From Actinomycetota bacterium (GTDB taxonomy: Bacteria; Actinomycetota; Actinomycetes; S36-B12), in the NCBI GenBank assembly GCA_016717115.1, contig JADKGE010000007.1, positions 124,001-188,000 on the forward strand: 64,000 nucleotides of DNA. Reading direction: 5' to 3'. The notes below the pieces were generated by a model. That model was not told where the DNA came from, did no database searches, and worked only from the letters and a program-made list of their open reading frames with translations. The translations under genes and the position numbers were made by a program. Below are positions 7,990-18,972 of this stretch, piece by piece (within the stretch, counting starts at the first letter, position 1; each line of letters begins with the position of its first letter).

Positions 7990-8013
7990 CCGCGCACCAA
8001 CGGCTGCTCCGCC

Positions 8014-8068
8014 GAGTGGCCAGCGGTGGTGTCCCTCCATCCCGGAGGACCACCACCCCCGGCCACTC
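8014..8068 (+). terminator. Large hairpin terminator
   Basis: A 25-nt arm at 8014-8038 is complementary to 8044-8068 with about four mismatches and a 5-nt loop. It begins 25 nt after the stop of the 7579 gene. There is no U-tract, as is common for high-GC terminators. Confidence 0.6.
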
Positions 8069-8096
8069 GTCGTGGAGGGGTGCCACCATTGCTGGC

Positions 8097-8900
8097 GTGC
8101 ACCTCTCCTTTCGGCCCTGGTGCGCGCTCCTGCCCTTCGCCGCCCTGGCGCTCGCGGGCTGCGGTGCCACTCCGGCCGCCGGCTCGTTCGGTCGGGTCGG
8201 TCCCGCATGGCCCTGGGCGCTGGGCTGCCCGTCGCCCTACGTCGAGGTGCCGCAGGAGGCCGCGGTGGCCAACATGGTGCGGGTCTGCTCGCCGAGGATC
8301 GGGGCCACCGGCACGTGGATCGAGAACCTCAGCGACACCTCCCTGCTCGTGTCCTTCGGTGCCGACCGCGAGACGTCGAGCTACCGGCTGGTCGACGCCC
8401 CCGACGACATGCTGCACGCCACCGCGCTGGAGACGGCCAACGCCGTGGCCGGCTCCGGGCCGGGCACCTTCCTGCTGCCGGCCGGCTCGGTGGTGAAGAT
8501 CGGCGACCCGACGGCACCCGGGCCGGCCCTGTCCGTGACCCCCGACGTCGACCACTCCAAGCGTGCGCTGGCCGTCGGTGCAGCCGCCGACCTCTTCGGC
8601 CAGGCCCTCGGTCCCGGCGGGGATCAGGCCGCCGTCGGCGAACTGGTCGGCTCGTGCGTGCTCAAGGCCCTGCTCATCGTCAAGGCCGGCGAGGTCTCGA
8701 GCCTCACCGACGCGATGCCGCGAGCCCAGGAGTGCCAGGACGCGGCGGCGGCCGTCGCGTCGACGCCCTCCGCATCGCCAGCACCGACGCAGGACGAGGT
8801 GCTGGCATCCGTCATCGCCGGGATCCGCGCGCGGTCGCCGCAGCTGGGCGGCGCGCTCACCATCGCCGAGTCGACCGGCACCCTGCTGCCGCGCACGTAG
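8097..8900 (+). CDS. Putative lipoprotein of unknown function
   Basis: 267 residues from GTG 8097, chosen because it begins a compact signal peptide ending in LAGC (about residue 22). Four Cys lie in the mature part. The Cys spacing (GCPSPY, RVCSPR, SCVL, QEC) could give two disulfides. The region around 150-220 is Ala-rich and probably helical. It differs from the five WC/LC paralogs nearby. A Shine-Dalgarno sequence is not obvious at normal distance, so the start is somewhat uncertain. Function unknown. Confidence 0.65.
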   Translation: MHLSFRPWCALLPFAALALAGCGATPAAGSFGRVGPAWPWALGCPSPYVEVPQEAAVANMVRVCSPRIGATGTWIENLSDTSLLVSFGADRETSSYRLVDAPDDMLHATALETANAVAGSGPGTFLLPAGSVVKIGDPTAPGPALSVTPDVDHSKRALAVGAAADLFGQALGPGGDQAAVGELVGSCVLKALLIVKAGEVSSLTDAMPRAQECQDAAAAVASTPSASPAPTQDEVLASVIAGIRARSPQLGGALTIAESTGTLLPRT

Positions 8901-8901
8901 T

Positions 8902-8919
8902 CGCCGCGGACACGCGGCG
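8902..8919 (+). terminator. Hairpin after the 8097 gene
   Basis: CGCCGCG pairs with CGCGGCG around a GACA loop, immediately after the stop codon. The rest of 8920-9189, before clpX, has further small GC hairpins (for example 8930-8947) but no gene that I can support. Confidence 0.45.
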
Positions 8920-9189
8920 GCCGCCGATGCCCTGCGGTCGAGCAGGGAGCGGCCGTCGCGAAGGGCCTCACGTCTCGCCGAGGCGAGGCCGGCTCGTGGC
9001 TCGAGCGTGGAGGAGCGTTCAGGGGTGGGGTGTGCGGGCAGAGCCCCGTCATTGACCGGCCATTGGCGGCTTCCGGCGTGCCGTGGGGCTGCAATTACCC
9101 CCGACGCAAGGTACGGTCGGCCTTAGTCACGCCCTCAGGGGGCGCGACGGCATGGGGTTGCGCTCACGGGCGCGAAAGGGGCACGCATC

Positions 9190-10494
<1,305 letters not shown>

Positions 10495-10543
10495 CCACCC
10501 TCTGCTCGCCGGCACCCCGCCACGCGGACGTGCCTTCGCTTCG

Positions 10544-11110
10544 TCAACCGCTCGGCGTGGGCGGTGCCGTGGGCGCTCCCGACGGCGCCCCGCACAGGGC
10601 GACCACCTTGCCCGCGGAGGACTTCAGCAGCTCGCGGTCCGCATCCGTGACGGCGGTCAGGTCGGCCGACGCGGCCTTGACCTCGGGGGAGTCCTGCGCC
10701 GCACCGTCGGCCACGAGCCGGATGATCGCCGCGTAGGCGGCCACGGCCCGGGAGTTCGCGGCCACCTCGTCCGGGGTGCGGAACTCGGCCTTGCCCGCGA
10801 GGGTCCACAGCAGGTCGAAGCTGTCGAGGGTGGTGAGGGTGTCGGCCGCGCTGTCGGGCGAGGTGCCGGCGCTGGCGAGGTCGCCGCTGATCTGGCTGTA
10901 CGCGTCGCACCAGTCCTTGGCCGGGTCGTCGCTGGCGGCCGCCGGTTCGGTGGGCGCCGGGGTCGGGCTTGACCCTGCGGACGCCGCCTGCGGGCTCGAC
11001 GCCGCGGAAGCCGCCGCCTCGGGAGCGCTGCTGCAGCCGGCCAGCACCAGCGCGACCAGCGCCAGAACCAGCCCAGCCACCGTCGCGGAACCCGTCCGAT
11101 GGCTGCCCAT
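10544..11110 (-). CDS. Paralogous lipoprotein E (novel WC/LC family)
   Basis: 188 residues. The ATG at 11110 gives a compact signal peptide with lipobox LAGC. The tether is about 40 residues, then DWC, LDSFDLLW, AANSRAVAAY, ADGAAQDSPEV, a DRELL segment and VVALC. It is clearly homologous to A-D but separated from them by the 7579 and 8097 genes and clpX. It lies 17 nt after the copper ATPase C-half on the same strand, so the two may be one transcript. The last codons overlap sequence identical for 18 nt to one arm of the 20951 palindrome. Function unknown. Confidence 0.75.
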   Translation of the reverse strand: MGSHRTGSATVAGLVLALVALVLAGCSSAPEAAASAASSPQAASAGSSPTPAPTEPAAASDDPAKDWCDAYSQISGDLASAGTSPDSAADTLTTLDSFDLLWTLAGKAEFRTPDEVAANSRAVAAYAAIIRLVADGAAQDSPEVKAASADLTAVTDADRELLKSSAGKVVALCGAPSGAPTAPPTPSG

Positions 11111-11127
11111 GTGTCGCACGGTGGGGA

Positions 11128-12867
11128 TCAGGTGCCCGCGGGCGCGAGGGCAGGGGCCGGGCGTCTGGGTGCGCGGCGTCCGACGTCGCTCGTCACCGAG
11201 CGGAACCCCCGCAGGCGCAGCGAGTTGGCCACGACGAACACGCTGGACAGCGCCATGGCGGCGCCCGCCATGAGCGGGTTGAGCATGCCCAGTGCCGCCA
11301 GCGGGATCATGCACACGTTGTAGACGAACGCCCAGAACAGGTTGCCGCGGATCGTGCCGTAGGTGCGGCGCGACAGCCGGATCGCGTCGACGGCTGCAAG
11401 GAGGTCGGCGCGCACGAGAGTCAGGTCACTCGCCTCGACCGTGACGTCGGAGCCGCTGCCCATCGCGATGCCGAGATCGGCCTGCACCAGGGCGGCCGCG
11501 TCGTTGACTCCGTCGCCGACCATCGCCACGACCTTGCCCTGCGCCTGCAGCGCCTTGATCACGTCGACCTTGTCGGCGGGCAGCACCTCGGCGGTGACGT
11601 CGGTGATGCCGACCTCCTCGGCGACGGCCCGAGCCGCGCGCTCGTTGTCGCCGCTGAGGAGCACCGGTTCGATGCCGATCTTGCGGAACTGCGCGATGGC
11701 CTCGCGACTGGTCGGGCGGATCGCGTCGGCCACGGCGACCGCGCCGCGCACCTCGCCGGCCCAGCCCACGGCGACCACCGTGGCACCGCGGGCCTCCCAG
11801 TGGTCGACGAACTCGCCCAGCCAGGTCGCCGGCGGGAGCGCGAGGCCCAGGCTCGAGTCGATCCACGCCATGCGGCCGACCAGCACCTCGACGTCGTCGA
11901 TGCGACCGCGCACCCCCAGCCCGCGCTCGTTGCGGAACCCGCTGACGGGGGAGTGCGGCCCGTTCTGGGCAGCGGCGGACGCGATGGCGCGGGCCACCGG
12001 GTGCTCGCTGGCGTGCTCGACGGCTCCGGCGCGCGCGAGCACGTCGGCCTCCGACCCGCCGGGTCCGGCCACGACGGCGGCCAGCTCCATGCGCCCGGTG
12101 GTGACCGTGCCCGTCTTGTCGACGACGACCACGTCGATGCGGCGGGTGCGCTCGAGCACCTCGGGCCCGCGGATGAGCACGCCCATTTGCGCGCCGCGGC
12201 CCGTGCCGACCAGCAGCGCCGTCGGCGTGGCCAGGCCGAGGGCGCACGGGCAGGCGATGATGAGGACGGCGACGGCGGCGGCGAACGCGTTCTGCACCGA
12301 GGAGACGTCGGCGGTGCCGGACGCACCGGGGTTGCGGGCACCGAGCCCCGGACCGATGCCGGTCATGCCGCCGTCCATCCCGGCGCCGCTGGCCGGGCCG
12401 TCGACGCCCACGACGCTGACCGTGATCTGCGCGGCCGTGATGTCGGCGGTGCCCTTCCTCACGGTGCCGATCACGAGGAAGGACGACAGCGTCGTCGGAA
12501 CGTTCACCACGACCCGCGGTCGGTCCGCGGCGGTGAGAACGGGGGCGTAGGTCACGTTGCCGCCGGTGCTGAAGGACACCAAGGGGTCGCTGGCCTTGAA
12601 GGCGACGCTCTCGTCGGCCGCGAGCGTGGTTGCGGTGCCGTTCTCGGTGAGGTAGGTCAGGTTCAAGGTGAGCTGCGTGCCGGGATCGACCGTCGGCTCG
12701 GCGGGATCGAACTGGAGGGACACGGTGTCGTCCGCGTCCCAGGCGGCGGCGGGCACCGTGGCCGCGACGACCAGCAGGACCGTTGCCGACACGGCCATGA
12801 GCACCAGGGCGAGCCACCGCCCCACGGCCGCACTGATGGCTCCCGGGTGCCTGTGCCGCATGCTCAC
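11128..12867 (-). CDS. copA: Copper-type P1B ATPase C-terminal half fused to an exported domain
   Basis: 579 residues from GTG 12867 (ATG 12861 is an alternative). Residues 1-45 form a signal-anchor-like helix. About 45-165 is a beta-rich Ig-like domain, then a Gly/Met-rich linker (GMDGGMTGIGPG). Catalytic ATPase parts follow: helix 6 with IIACPCALG (about 203-211), DKTGT (about 248), EHP in the nucleotide domain, GDGVNDAAAL (about 447), and the last two helices. The HMA, actuator and first five helices are absent and lie at 3760-4950 on the other strand. If both halves are made, helix 6 would enter from outside, as in an intact pump. Lipoprotein E follows after 17 nt. Confidence 0.85.
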   Translation of the reverse strand: MSMRHRHPGAISAAVGRWLALVLMAVSATVLLVVAATVPAAAWDADDTVSLQFDPAEPTVDPGTQLTLNLTYLTENGTATTLAADESVAFKASDPLVSFSTGGNVTYAPVLTAADRPRVVVNVPTTLSSFLVIGTVRKGTADITAAQITVSVVGVDGPASGAGMDGGMTGIGPGLGARNPGASGTADVSSVQNAFAAAVAVLIIACPCALGLATPTALLVGTGRGAQMGVLIRGPEVLERTRRIDVVVVDKTGTVTTGRMELAAVVAGPGGSEADVLARAGAVEHASEHPVARAIASAAAQNGPHSPVSGFRNERGLGVRGRIDDVEVLVGRMAWIDSSLGLALPPATWLGEFVDHWEARGATVVAVGWAGEVRGAVAVADAIRPTSREAIAQFRKIGIEPVLLSGDNERAARAVAEEVGITDVTAEVLPADKVDVIKALQAQGKVVAMVGDGVNDAAALVQADLGIAMGSGSDVTVEASDLTLVRADLLAAVDAIRLSRRTYGTIRGNLFWAFVYNVCMIPLAALGMLNPLMAGAAMALSSVFVVANSLRLRGFRSVTSDVGRRAPRRPAPALAPAGT

Positions 12868-12878
12868 GGATGATACGC

Positions 12879-12905
12879 CCCCGGGTGTCCGTCCCCGGGT
12901 GTCCG
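12879..12905. repeat. Direct repeat upstream of the 11128-12867 gene
   Basis: CCCCGGGTGTCCG occurs at 12879-12891 and again at 12893-12905, 14 nt apart, just upstream of the likely start at 12867. It may be a tandem operator. The remaining divergent region to 13136 has no gene. Confidence 0.35.
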
Positions 12906-13091
12906 AGCCGATCGCGGCCGGCGCCGGGCCTGCGGGTCCGGGGGGACCTACGTCCTTCACAAATGCAGTCGAAGGGCTCTAACGGGACAGATCGGGTGGC
13001 CAGAGACTGTGATCGCCAGTCGAGTGTCTCCGGCCCTATCCATGGTCGGTTCTCTGCTCGCGGGCACGTAGGAGCACGGTCCTGACGTGCA

Positions 13092-13112
13092 GGCCATCTC
13101 ACGAGGATGGCC
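13092..13112 (+). other. Hairpin in the leader of the multicopper oxidase gene
   Basis: GGCCATC and GATGGCC form a perfect 7-bp stem with a 7-nt loop, ending 24 nt before the ATG and just before the GGGGG ribosome site. It could affect mRNA stability or translation. Confidence 0.35.
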
Positions 13113-13136
13113 CGTCGTGAACCTTGGGGGTTCGGT

Positions 13137-16100
13137 ATGCGCAAGGCCATGATCGCTGGGGTTGCCACACTCGCGCTGGTCGGCGCCAGTTTCCTGCCGG
13201 CGGCATCGGCCGCCGAGGGAACCGTCGACAACGTCGATACGGTTTCGACGACCGGAATCGGCGCCGCCCACGGCACTATCGTGATGGTGGACGACCCGTC
13301 GCCAGCCAGCCTTCAAGGCGCGCCGCTGCCCCATCTGGCGCAACTAATGGACAAGGCGAAGCAGGACCGCGAGAACCGCGTGACCGAGACGGAGCGGCAG
13401 GCGGCCGCCGAGCGATCCGGCGTCGAGGCGCCCGCGATCTCTGAGGCCGCGATCTCGGAGTTCGATCGTATTCAGGCGAGGCTTCAGGGGCAGGCCGCGC
13501 CAGGCGAAGTCACGACAGAGTCCGCTGTGGGCGGCGTCGTCCCTCACTACTTCGGCCCCTATGGCAACTACGCCAACAGCCCCCAGCACCTGCCTACGGC
13601 GATCGTCACCTTTGGCCCACCCGATCCGGCGGGCCTCGGCAGCCGGACGGCCATGGGCACTGCGGTTGTCAATGACGCTGGCGTGGTTACCGGAGTGACC
13701 GTGACGGATCCCGGCGCTGGATACTCGAGCGCTCCGGCCGTAACGTTCAGTGGCATCAGCGGCTCGGGTGCGGAAGCGACCGCGGTCATCAACGGCACCC
13801 TCGACAACCTGACGATCACCAACCACGGCGCTGGCTACAGCAATCCCGTTGTGGTGTTCACCGGCGGCGGCCTGCCCAACGGCTCGCCCAACCACGCGGC
13901 CGCCACGGCCACCATCGATACCAATGGCGTCATCCTCGACCTGACGATCACCCGATACGGGATCGGCTACACGTCGGCACCGACCGTGACGATCACGTCG
14001 TCGCCTGCCGCGACCACTGAGGCGACTGTTGTCGCCACCGTCTCCAGCGCAGTGGCCAGCGTCACCGTGACCAGTGGCGGTTCCGGCTACATCACCCCCG
14101 GAATCCGCAAGTTCGTCGATGGCCTCCCGGGCCTGAATGCCGGCGCCCAGAACAACCTCGGCCAGTTCATCCCGGTCGCCGTACCCGACACCACCACGTA
14201 CCCGGGTGCGGACTACTACGAGATCGGCCTGGTGCAGTACCGCGAGAAGTTGCATAGCGACCTGCCCGCCACTCTGCTGCGGGGCTACGTCCAACTGTCG
14301 ACCAGCGTGGTTCCAGGAAGTCAGGTCCAGCTCAGCAACGCCCAGTTGACCGGTGCCGATGAGAACATCGCGGGCATGTTCGGCGTCACCGCGCCGCACT
14401 ACCTCGGCCCGCTGATCGTCGCCCAGAAGGACCGTCCGGTACGCGTGGTGTTCCGCAACCTGCTGCCGACCGGGGTCAAGGGCGACCTCTTCCTGCCCGT
14501 CGACACGACCGTGATGGGCGCGGGGCCCGGCCAGGGCGGCACCGACGGCTCTCAGGCGAACATGGGGGTCGGCGCACAACCGCAGAATCCGCTGTGCGGC
14601 CTCACCGCGAAGCCTTCCTGGTGCTACACCGAGAACCGGGCGACGATCCACCTGCATGGCGGTGCGACTCCGTGGATCAGCGACGGCACGCCGCACCAGT
14701 GGATCACGCCGGCGGGCGAGTCCAGGGACGGCACGCTGACGCCGTACCCGCAGGGCGTCAGCGTCAAGATGGTGCCCGACATGCCCGTGCCGGCGGGTGG
14801 CGCCTCGCTGCCGGGACAACGCGACGGCGTGCAGACGTTCTACTACACCAACCAGCAGTCCGCACGCATGCTCTTCTACCACGACCACGCGTGGGGGATC
14901 ACGCGTATCAATGTCTACGCGGGCGAGGCCGCCGGATACATCATCGAGGATTCCACCGAGCAGGCCTTGGTGACGGCCGGAACGATCCCGAACGCTGCTT
15001 CGACCCTCCCGCTGATTATCGAGGACAAAACCTTCGTGCCCACCACGCAGGAACTGGCCGTGGCGGATCCCACGTGGGACACCGCCAAGTGGGGCGGCAA
15101 GGGCAACCTGTGGCTGCCGCACGTGTACGTGCCGGCCCAGAACCCCTGGGACACCGGTGGCGTCAACCAGTTCGGCCGATGGGCCTATGGCCCGTGGTTC
15201 CACCCGGCGACAACCGGCATCAACTTCCCGCCGGTCGCGAATCCCTACCGATCGCAGCCCCAAGGTCCCTGCAATCCGAACACCGCGGTCTGCGATCCTG
15301 AGGGGTACGTGCAGATCCCGGGGACGCCTAACGAGTCGATGGGGATGGAGGCCTTCGCCGACACTCCGGTCGTCAACGGCACCGCCTACCCGAAGGTGAC
15401 TCTCGACCCGAAGTCGTATCGGTTCCGGGTGCTGAACGCGGCCAACGACCGCTTCTGGAACCTGTCCCTGTACGAGGCGTCGGGCGCCAACTGCTCGCCG
15501 TCTAGCGGCGTGGGCTGCACCGAGGTGGCGCTGAATCCCACCGAGGTCCTCGCGGCCAAGACCGACCCGATCGCCTTCCCGACCCCGATCGCCAACCCGG
15601 GCCCGGACTGGGTGCAGATCGGGACGGAGAGCGGATTCCTCGCCAACCCGGCCGTCATCCCGGCCCAGCCGATCACCTGGGTCACCGACCCAACCGTGTT
15701 CAACGCCGGCAACGTCGACAAGCACTCGCTGCTCCTCGGTCCAGCCGAGCGCGCCGACGTGATCGTCGACTTCTCGCAATGGGCGGGAAAGACCCTGATC
15801 CTGTACAACGACGCCCCCGCGGCCTTCCCGGCCCGTGATCCGCGACAGGACTACTACACCGACAACGCCGACCTGCGCGACACGGGCGGCGCGAACACGA
15901 CGCCCGAGGGCTTCGGGCCGAACACCCGCACGGTCATGCAGATCACGATCGCGGGCACCGCACCGGCAGCGGCGTTCAACACGACCAAGCTGAACAAGGC
16001 CTTCGCTGCCACGTCGCTCGGCGGTGGCGGGGTCTTCGAGAACGGCCAGAGCCCGATCGTCGTCGGCCAGGGCGCCTACAACACCGCCTACGACACGAGT

Positions 16101-18926
16101 TTCGGCACGGACACTGCCATCGATCCCAACGACGGATTCGTGCGCATCACGAACTCGATGTTCACCTTCAACACCCTCGCCAGCGCCTCCGACAGGAACG
16201 CGGGTGCCACGATCACCGTGAATCTCGGGCCGAAGGCCCTGCACGACGAGATGGGTGCGTCGTGGGACAACCAGTACGGCCGCATGAGCGGAAACCTGGG
16301 CCTCGAGGCACCGAACAACCAGGCGGGCCTGGCCCAGAACCTGGTGCTGTACCCGTACGTCAACCCGGCGACGGAGACCTTCCCGACGTCGATCAACCTG
16401 CCACCGGGCGTGACCGCGGTGCCGATCGTCACCGGCACCCAATCCGTGAACTGCACTCCGCCACCGGTGGGCACGGTGGCTGACCCGATCTGCCCGACCG
16501 ATGGGACGCAGATCTGGAAGATCACCCACAACGGGGTCGACACGCACCCGATCCACTTCCACTTCTCCGACGTGCAACTCATCAACCGGGTCGGGTGGGA
16601 CGGCATCATCCGCCCGCCGGAGCCAAACGAAGTCGGCTGGAAGGACACGATCCGCGTCAGCCCGTTGGAGGACACCATCGTGGCGCTGCGGCCGATCGTG
16701 CCGCAGGCGACGTTCGGTATCGAGAAGAGCCAGCGGCTGCTCAATCCCGCGTTCCCGTTGAACTCAACAATCGGTTTCGTCAGCGTGGACGCGAGGGGCA
16801 ACCCCATCGGGAACCCCACCGCGCCCATTCAGAACAAGATGACCAACTTCGACTGGGAGTACGTGTGGCACTGCCACATCCTCAGCCACGAGGAGATGGA
16901 CATGATGCGACCGATCACCGTCACGGTGCCCGTGACCGTGCCGGACGCCTCTAGCCTGGTGGCCACGGGCACCGGGCCTGTCGCGCTGACGTGGACCGAC
17001 CCCACCCCGACGAGCCTACGAACCACCATGGGCAACCCGAAGAACGAGGTCGGCTACACGGTCTACTCGGCGCCAGTGTCAGCGGGCGTCATTGGATCCT
17101 GGGCGCTGTTCACGTCGCCACTGGCGAATGCCACCACGAGCGCCGACGCCGCTGGGCTGCCGCTCACCGTCGCCTACAAGGTCGTGTCCAGGAATGCGGC
17201 GGGGGAGACCACGTCCAACGTCGCCATCGCCGGATTGCCGGCGCCGACAGGCCTGCTCGCGACGCCGGTGCCGGGCACGACGAGCGTCGGCTTCACCTGG
17301 GGCGCACCGGCCGGCCCGCCGACCGGTTACCGGATCCAGCGCTCCGCGTCTGACGCCGGGCCGTGGATCGATGTCACGCCCGATGTCGGGGCCACGACCT
17401 CTGCCAGCCGCTCCGTCCCCAGGGGCACCTGGTACTTCCGGGTGGCGGCGTTCCAGGGAAGCGCCCCGAATCAGGCGCTCGGGGCCTACTCGGCCACTGC
17501 TGGTCCGGTGACGGTCGACCCGACGACGACGGCACCGGTCATCACCACGATCTCCCCTGTGAACGGGGCGCCCGGTGCGAAGACCGCCGTCACGATCACC
17601 GGCGGAAACCTCCTCAACACCAGTTCGGTGACGTTCGGCGGCCTACCCAGCACGGACATCGTGGTCGTGAATGATGGCTTGTTGACCTTGAAGACCCCGA
17701 CGCACACCGCCGGCGTCGTCGACGTGGTCGTCACCACGCCCGACGGAGAGGCGACGGCAACGAACGGATACACCTTCGCCGCCTTCAGCCCTCCGGGTGT
17801 GCCACGGGCCGTTCAAGGCCTGCGGGGCGTCGGCTTGGTCGCCGTGTCCTGGGCTCCGCCCGCGTCCGACGGTGGCAAGGCCATCACTGGCTACACGGCG
17901 GAGGTCTACCTGGCGGCAACTGGCGGAACGCCCGCGGGGTCGTGCACCACGACCGGCGCGCTCACCTGTCAGGTCACGGGACTGACGAACCAGCAGACCT
18001 ACTACGTGCAGGTCTACGCGACGAACACGGCGACGCCTGGTGTGGGGCAGCCCAGCACGCCGCGGGTGGCCACGACGACGGCCACGGTGCCGTCGAAGCC
18101 GCAGACGGTGTCGGTCGGCTCCGCCGACTCCGCCGCCACGGTGGCGTGGATTGCTCCGTTGAACGACGGCGGTACTCCCGTGACTGGCTACGTTGCCAGG
18201 GCATGGGATGCCGCGTCCGGTGGCACCCAGATGGGCACCTGCACTACGACCGGTGCGCTCACCTGCGGGATCGGAGGCCTGACGAATGGCGCGACGTATT
18301 ACATCGACGTGTACGCCACGAACCTCGTTGGCACCGGAGCGCTGTCGACGCCTAGGGTCTGGGTGATCCCGGCGACCCCGGGATCCGGTGGCGGCTCGTC
18401 CGGTGGTTCGAGCAGTGCCGACCCCGGCACGGGGGCCTCACCAGGGACACCGACGACGCCGACCACGCCGACGACACCGAAGCCGCCGACGACCCCGGTG
18501 ACGCCGACGACCCCGGTGACGCCGAAGCCGCCAACGGCTCTTCCCCCGTGGAAGTTCATGCCGAACCCGGTGGTCGCCGAGCCCATGGGCGGCGGGGTCA
18601 CGATGTCGAGCAAGAGCCAGGCGCAGACCCTGTCCCGCGTCATCATGACCAGCCCGCCGAACGCGAAGGCGAGCAAGGCGCCGATCGCGCTGGTGAAGAA
18701 GCACAAGGTCACCCGCGTGAAGATCGTGGGGCTGCCGGTCACCAAGCGCTCGACCGTTGCGGTGAAGATGCGCATCGACGGCGTGTGGAAGGACCTGGGC
18801 CTCGTGCGGACCAACGCGTCCGGAGTGATCGTCCTGCCGGCCCTGCACTTCACCAAGGCCGGGGACTACCTCGTGTCCATGAAGGTGGGCAGTAAGACCT
18901 GGTACATCACGATCAGGGTGAAGTAG
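13137..18926 (+). CDS. Giant secreted multicopper oxidase with Fn3, IPT and C-terminal surface domains
   Basis: 1929 residues. Sec signal peptide (about 1-25). Residues about 180-330 hold four repeats built on GxGYxxxP. The cupredoxin oxidase core carries all four copper motifs: HLHGG (about 505), YHDHAWG (about 580), HPIHFHF (about 1136) and WHCHILSHEEMDMM (about 1243), so it should oxidise a metal or phenolic substrate outside the cell. Then come two Fn3-like domains, an IPT/TIG domain, two more Fn3 domains with paired Cys, a Pro/Thr linker and a C-terminal domain also found on the 23237 subtilase. ATG 13137 follows TTGGGGG. The core resembles very large bacterial multicopper proteins implicated in metal oxidation; the substrate is unknown. 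Flanked by a perfect terminator. Confidence 0.9.
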   Translation: MRKAMIAGVATLALVGASFLPAASAAEGTVDNVDTVSTTGIGAAHGTIVMVDDPSPASLQGAPLPHLAQLMDKAKQDRENRVTETERQAAAERSGVEAPAISEAAISEFDRIQARLQGQAAPGEVTTESAVGGVVPHYFGPYGNYANSPQHLPTAIVTFGPPDPAGLGSRTAMGTAVVNDAGVVTGVTVTDPGAGYSSAPAVTFSGISGSGAEATAVINGTLDNLTITNHGAGYSNPVVVFTGGGLPNGSPNHAAATATIDTNGVILDLTITRYGIGYTSAPTVTITSSPAATTEATVVATVSSAVASVTVTSGGSGYITPGIRKFVDGLPGLNAGAQNNLGQFIPVAVPDTTTYPGADYYEIGLVQYREKLHSDLPATLLRGYVQLSTSVVPGSQVQLSNAQLTGADENIAGMFGVTAPHYLGPLIVAQKDRPVRVVFRNLLPTGVKGDLFLPVDTTVMGAGPGQGGTDGSQANMGVGAQPQNPLCGLTAKPSWCYTENRATIHLHGGATPWISDGTPHQWITPAGESRDGTLTPYPQGVSVKMVPDMPVPAGGASLPGQRDGVQTFYYTNQQSARMLFYHDHAWGITRINVYAGEAAGYIIEDSTEQALVTAGTIPNAASTLPLIIEDKTFVPTTQELAVADPTWDTAKWGGKGNLWLPHVYVPAQNPWDTGGVNQFGRWAYGPWFHPATTGINFPPVANPYRSQPQGPCNPNTAVCDPEGYVQIPGTPNESMGMEAFADTPVVNGTAYPKVTLDPKSYRFRVLNAANDRFWNLSLYEASGANCSPSSGVGCTEVALNPTEVLAAKTDPIAFPTPIANPGPDWVQIGTESGFLANPAVIPAQPITWVTDPTVFNAGNVDKHSLLLGPAERADVIVDFSQWAGKTLILYNDAPAAFPARDPRQDYYTDNADLRDTGGANTTPEGFGPNTRTVMQITIAGTAPAAAFNTTKLNKAFAATSLGGGGVFENGQSPIVVGQGAYNTAYDTSFGTDTAIDPNDGFVRITNSMFTFNTLASASDRNAGATITVNLGPKALHDEMGASWDNQYGRMSGNLGLEAPNNQAGLAQNLVLYPYVNPATETFPTSINLPPGVTAVPIVTGTQSVNCTPPPVGTVADPICPTDGTQIWKITHNGVDTHPIHFHFSDVQLINRVGWDGIIRPPEPNEVGWKDTIRVSPLEDTIVALRPIVPQATFGIEKSQRLLNPAFPLNSTIGFVSVDARGNPIGNPTAPIQNKMTNFDWEYVWHCHILSHEEMDMMRPITVTVPVTVPDASSLVATGTGPVALTWTDPTPTSLRTTMGNPKNEVGYTVYSAPVSAGVIGSWALFTSPLANATTSADAAGLPLTVAYKVVSRNAAGETTSNVAIAGLPAPTGLLATPVPGTTSVGFTWGAPAGPPTGYRIQRSASDAGPWIDVTPDVGATTSASRSVPRGTWYFRVAAFQGSAPNQALGAYSATAGPVTVDPTTTAPVITTISPVNGAPGAKTAVTITGGNLLNTSSVTFGGLPSTDIVVVNDGLLTLKTPTHTAGVVDVVVTTPDGEATATNGYTFAAFSPPGVPRAVQGLRGVGLVAVSWAPPASDGGKAITGYTAEVYLAATGGTPAGSCTTTGALTCQVTGLTNQQTYYVQVYATNTATPGVGQPSTPRVATTTATVPSKPQTVSVGSADSAATVAWIAPLNDGGTPVTGYVARAWDAASGGTQMGTCTTTGALTCGIGGLTNGATYYIDVYATNLVGTGALSTPRVWVIPATPGSGGGSSGGSSSADPGTGASPGTPTTPTTPTTPKPPTTPVTPTTPVTPKPPTALPPWKFMPNPVVAEPMGGGVTMSSKSQAQTLSRVIMTSPPNAKASKAPIALVKKHKVTRVKIVGLPVTKRSTVAVKMRIDGVWKDLGLVRTNASGVIVLPALHFTKAGDYLVSMKVGSKTWYITIRVK

Positions 18927-18929
18927 TCG

Positions 18930-18972
18930 CGAAGGACGAAGGGGGTCCCGATGGGACCCCCTTCGTCCTTCG
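18930..18972. terminator. Perfect bidirectional terminator
   Basis: A 20-bp perfectly complementary stem (18930-18949 with 18953-18972) and a 3-nt loop lie between the converging stops of the multicopper oxidase gene and the 18973 lipoprotein gene. Confidence 0.9.

Noticed and set aside
12872..12890. CsoR copper operator before the ATPase C half
   Set aside because: Only a few bases match a TACCCC-N-GGGGTA dyad; the symmetry is poor.
13344..16577. Minus-strand open frame of 1077 residues
   Set aside because: Lies antisense to the multicopper oxidase and is Arg/Gly/Asp-rich without motifs, a high-GC shadow.
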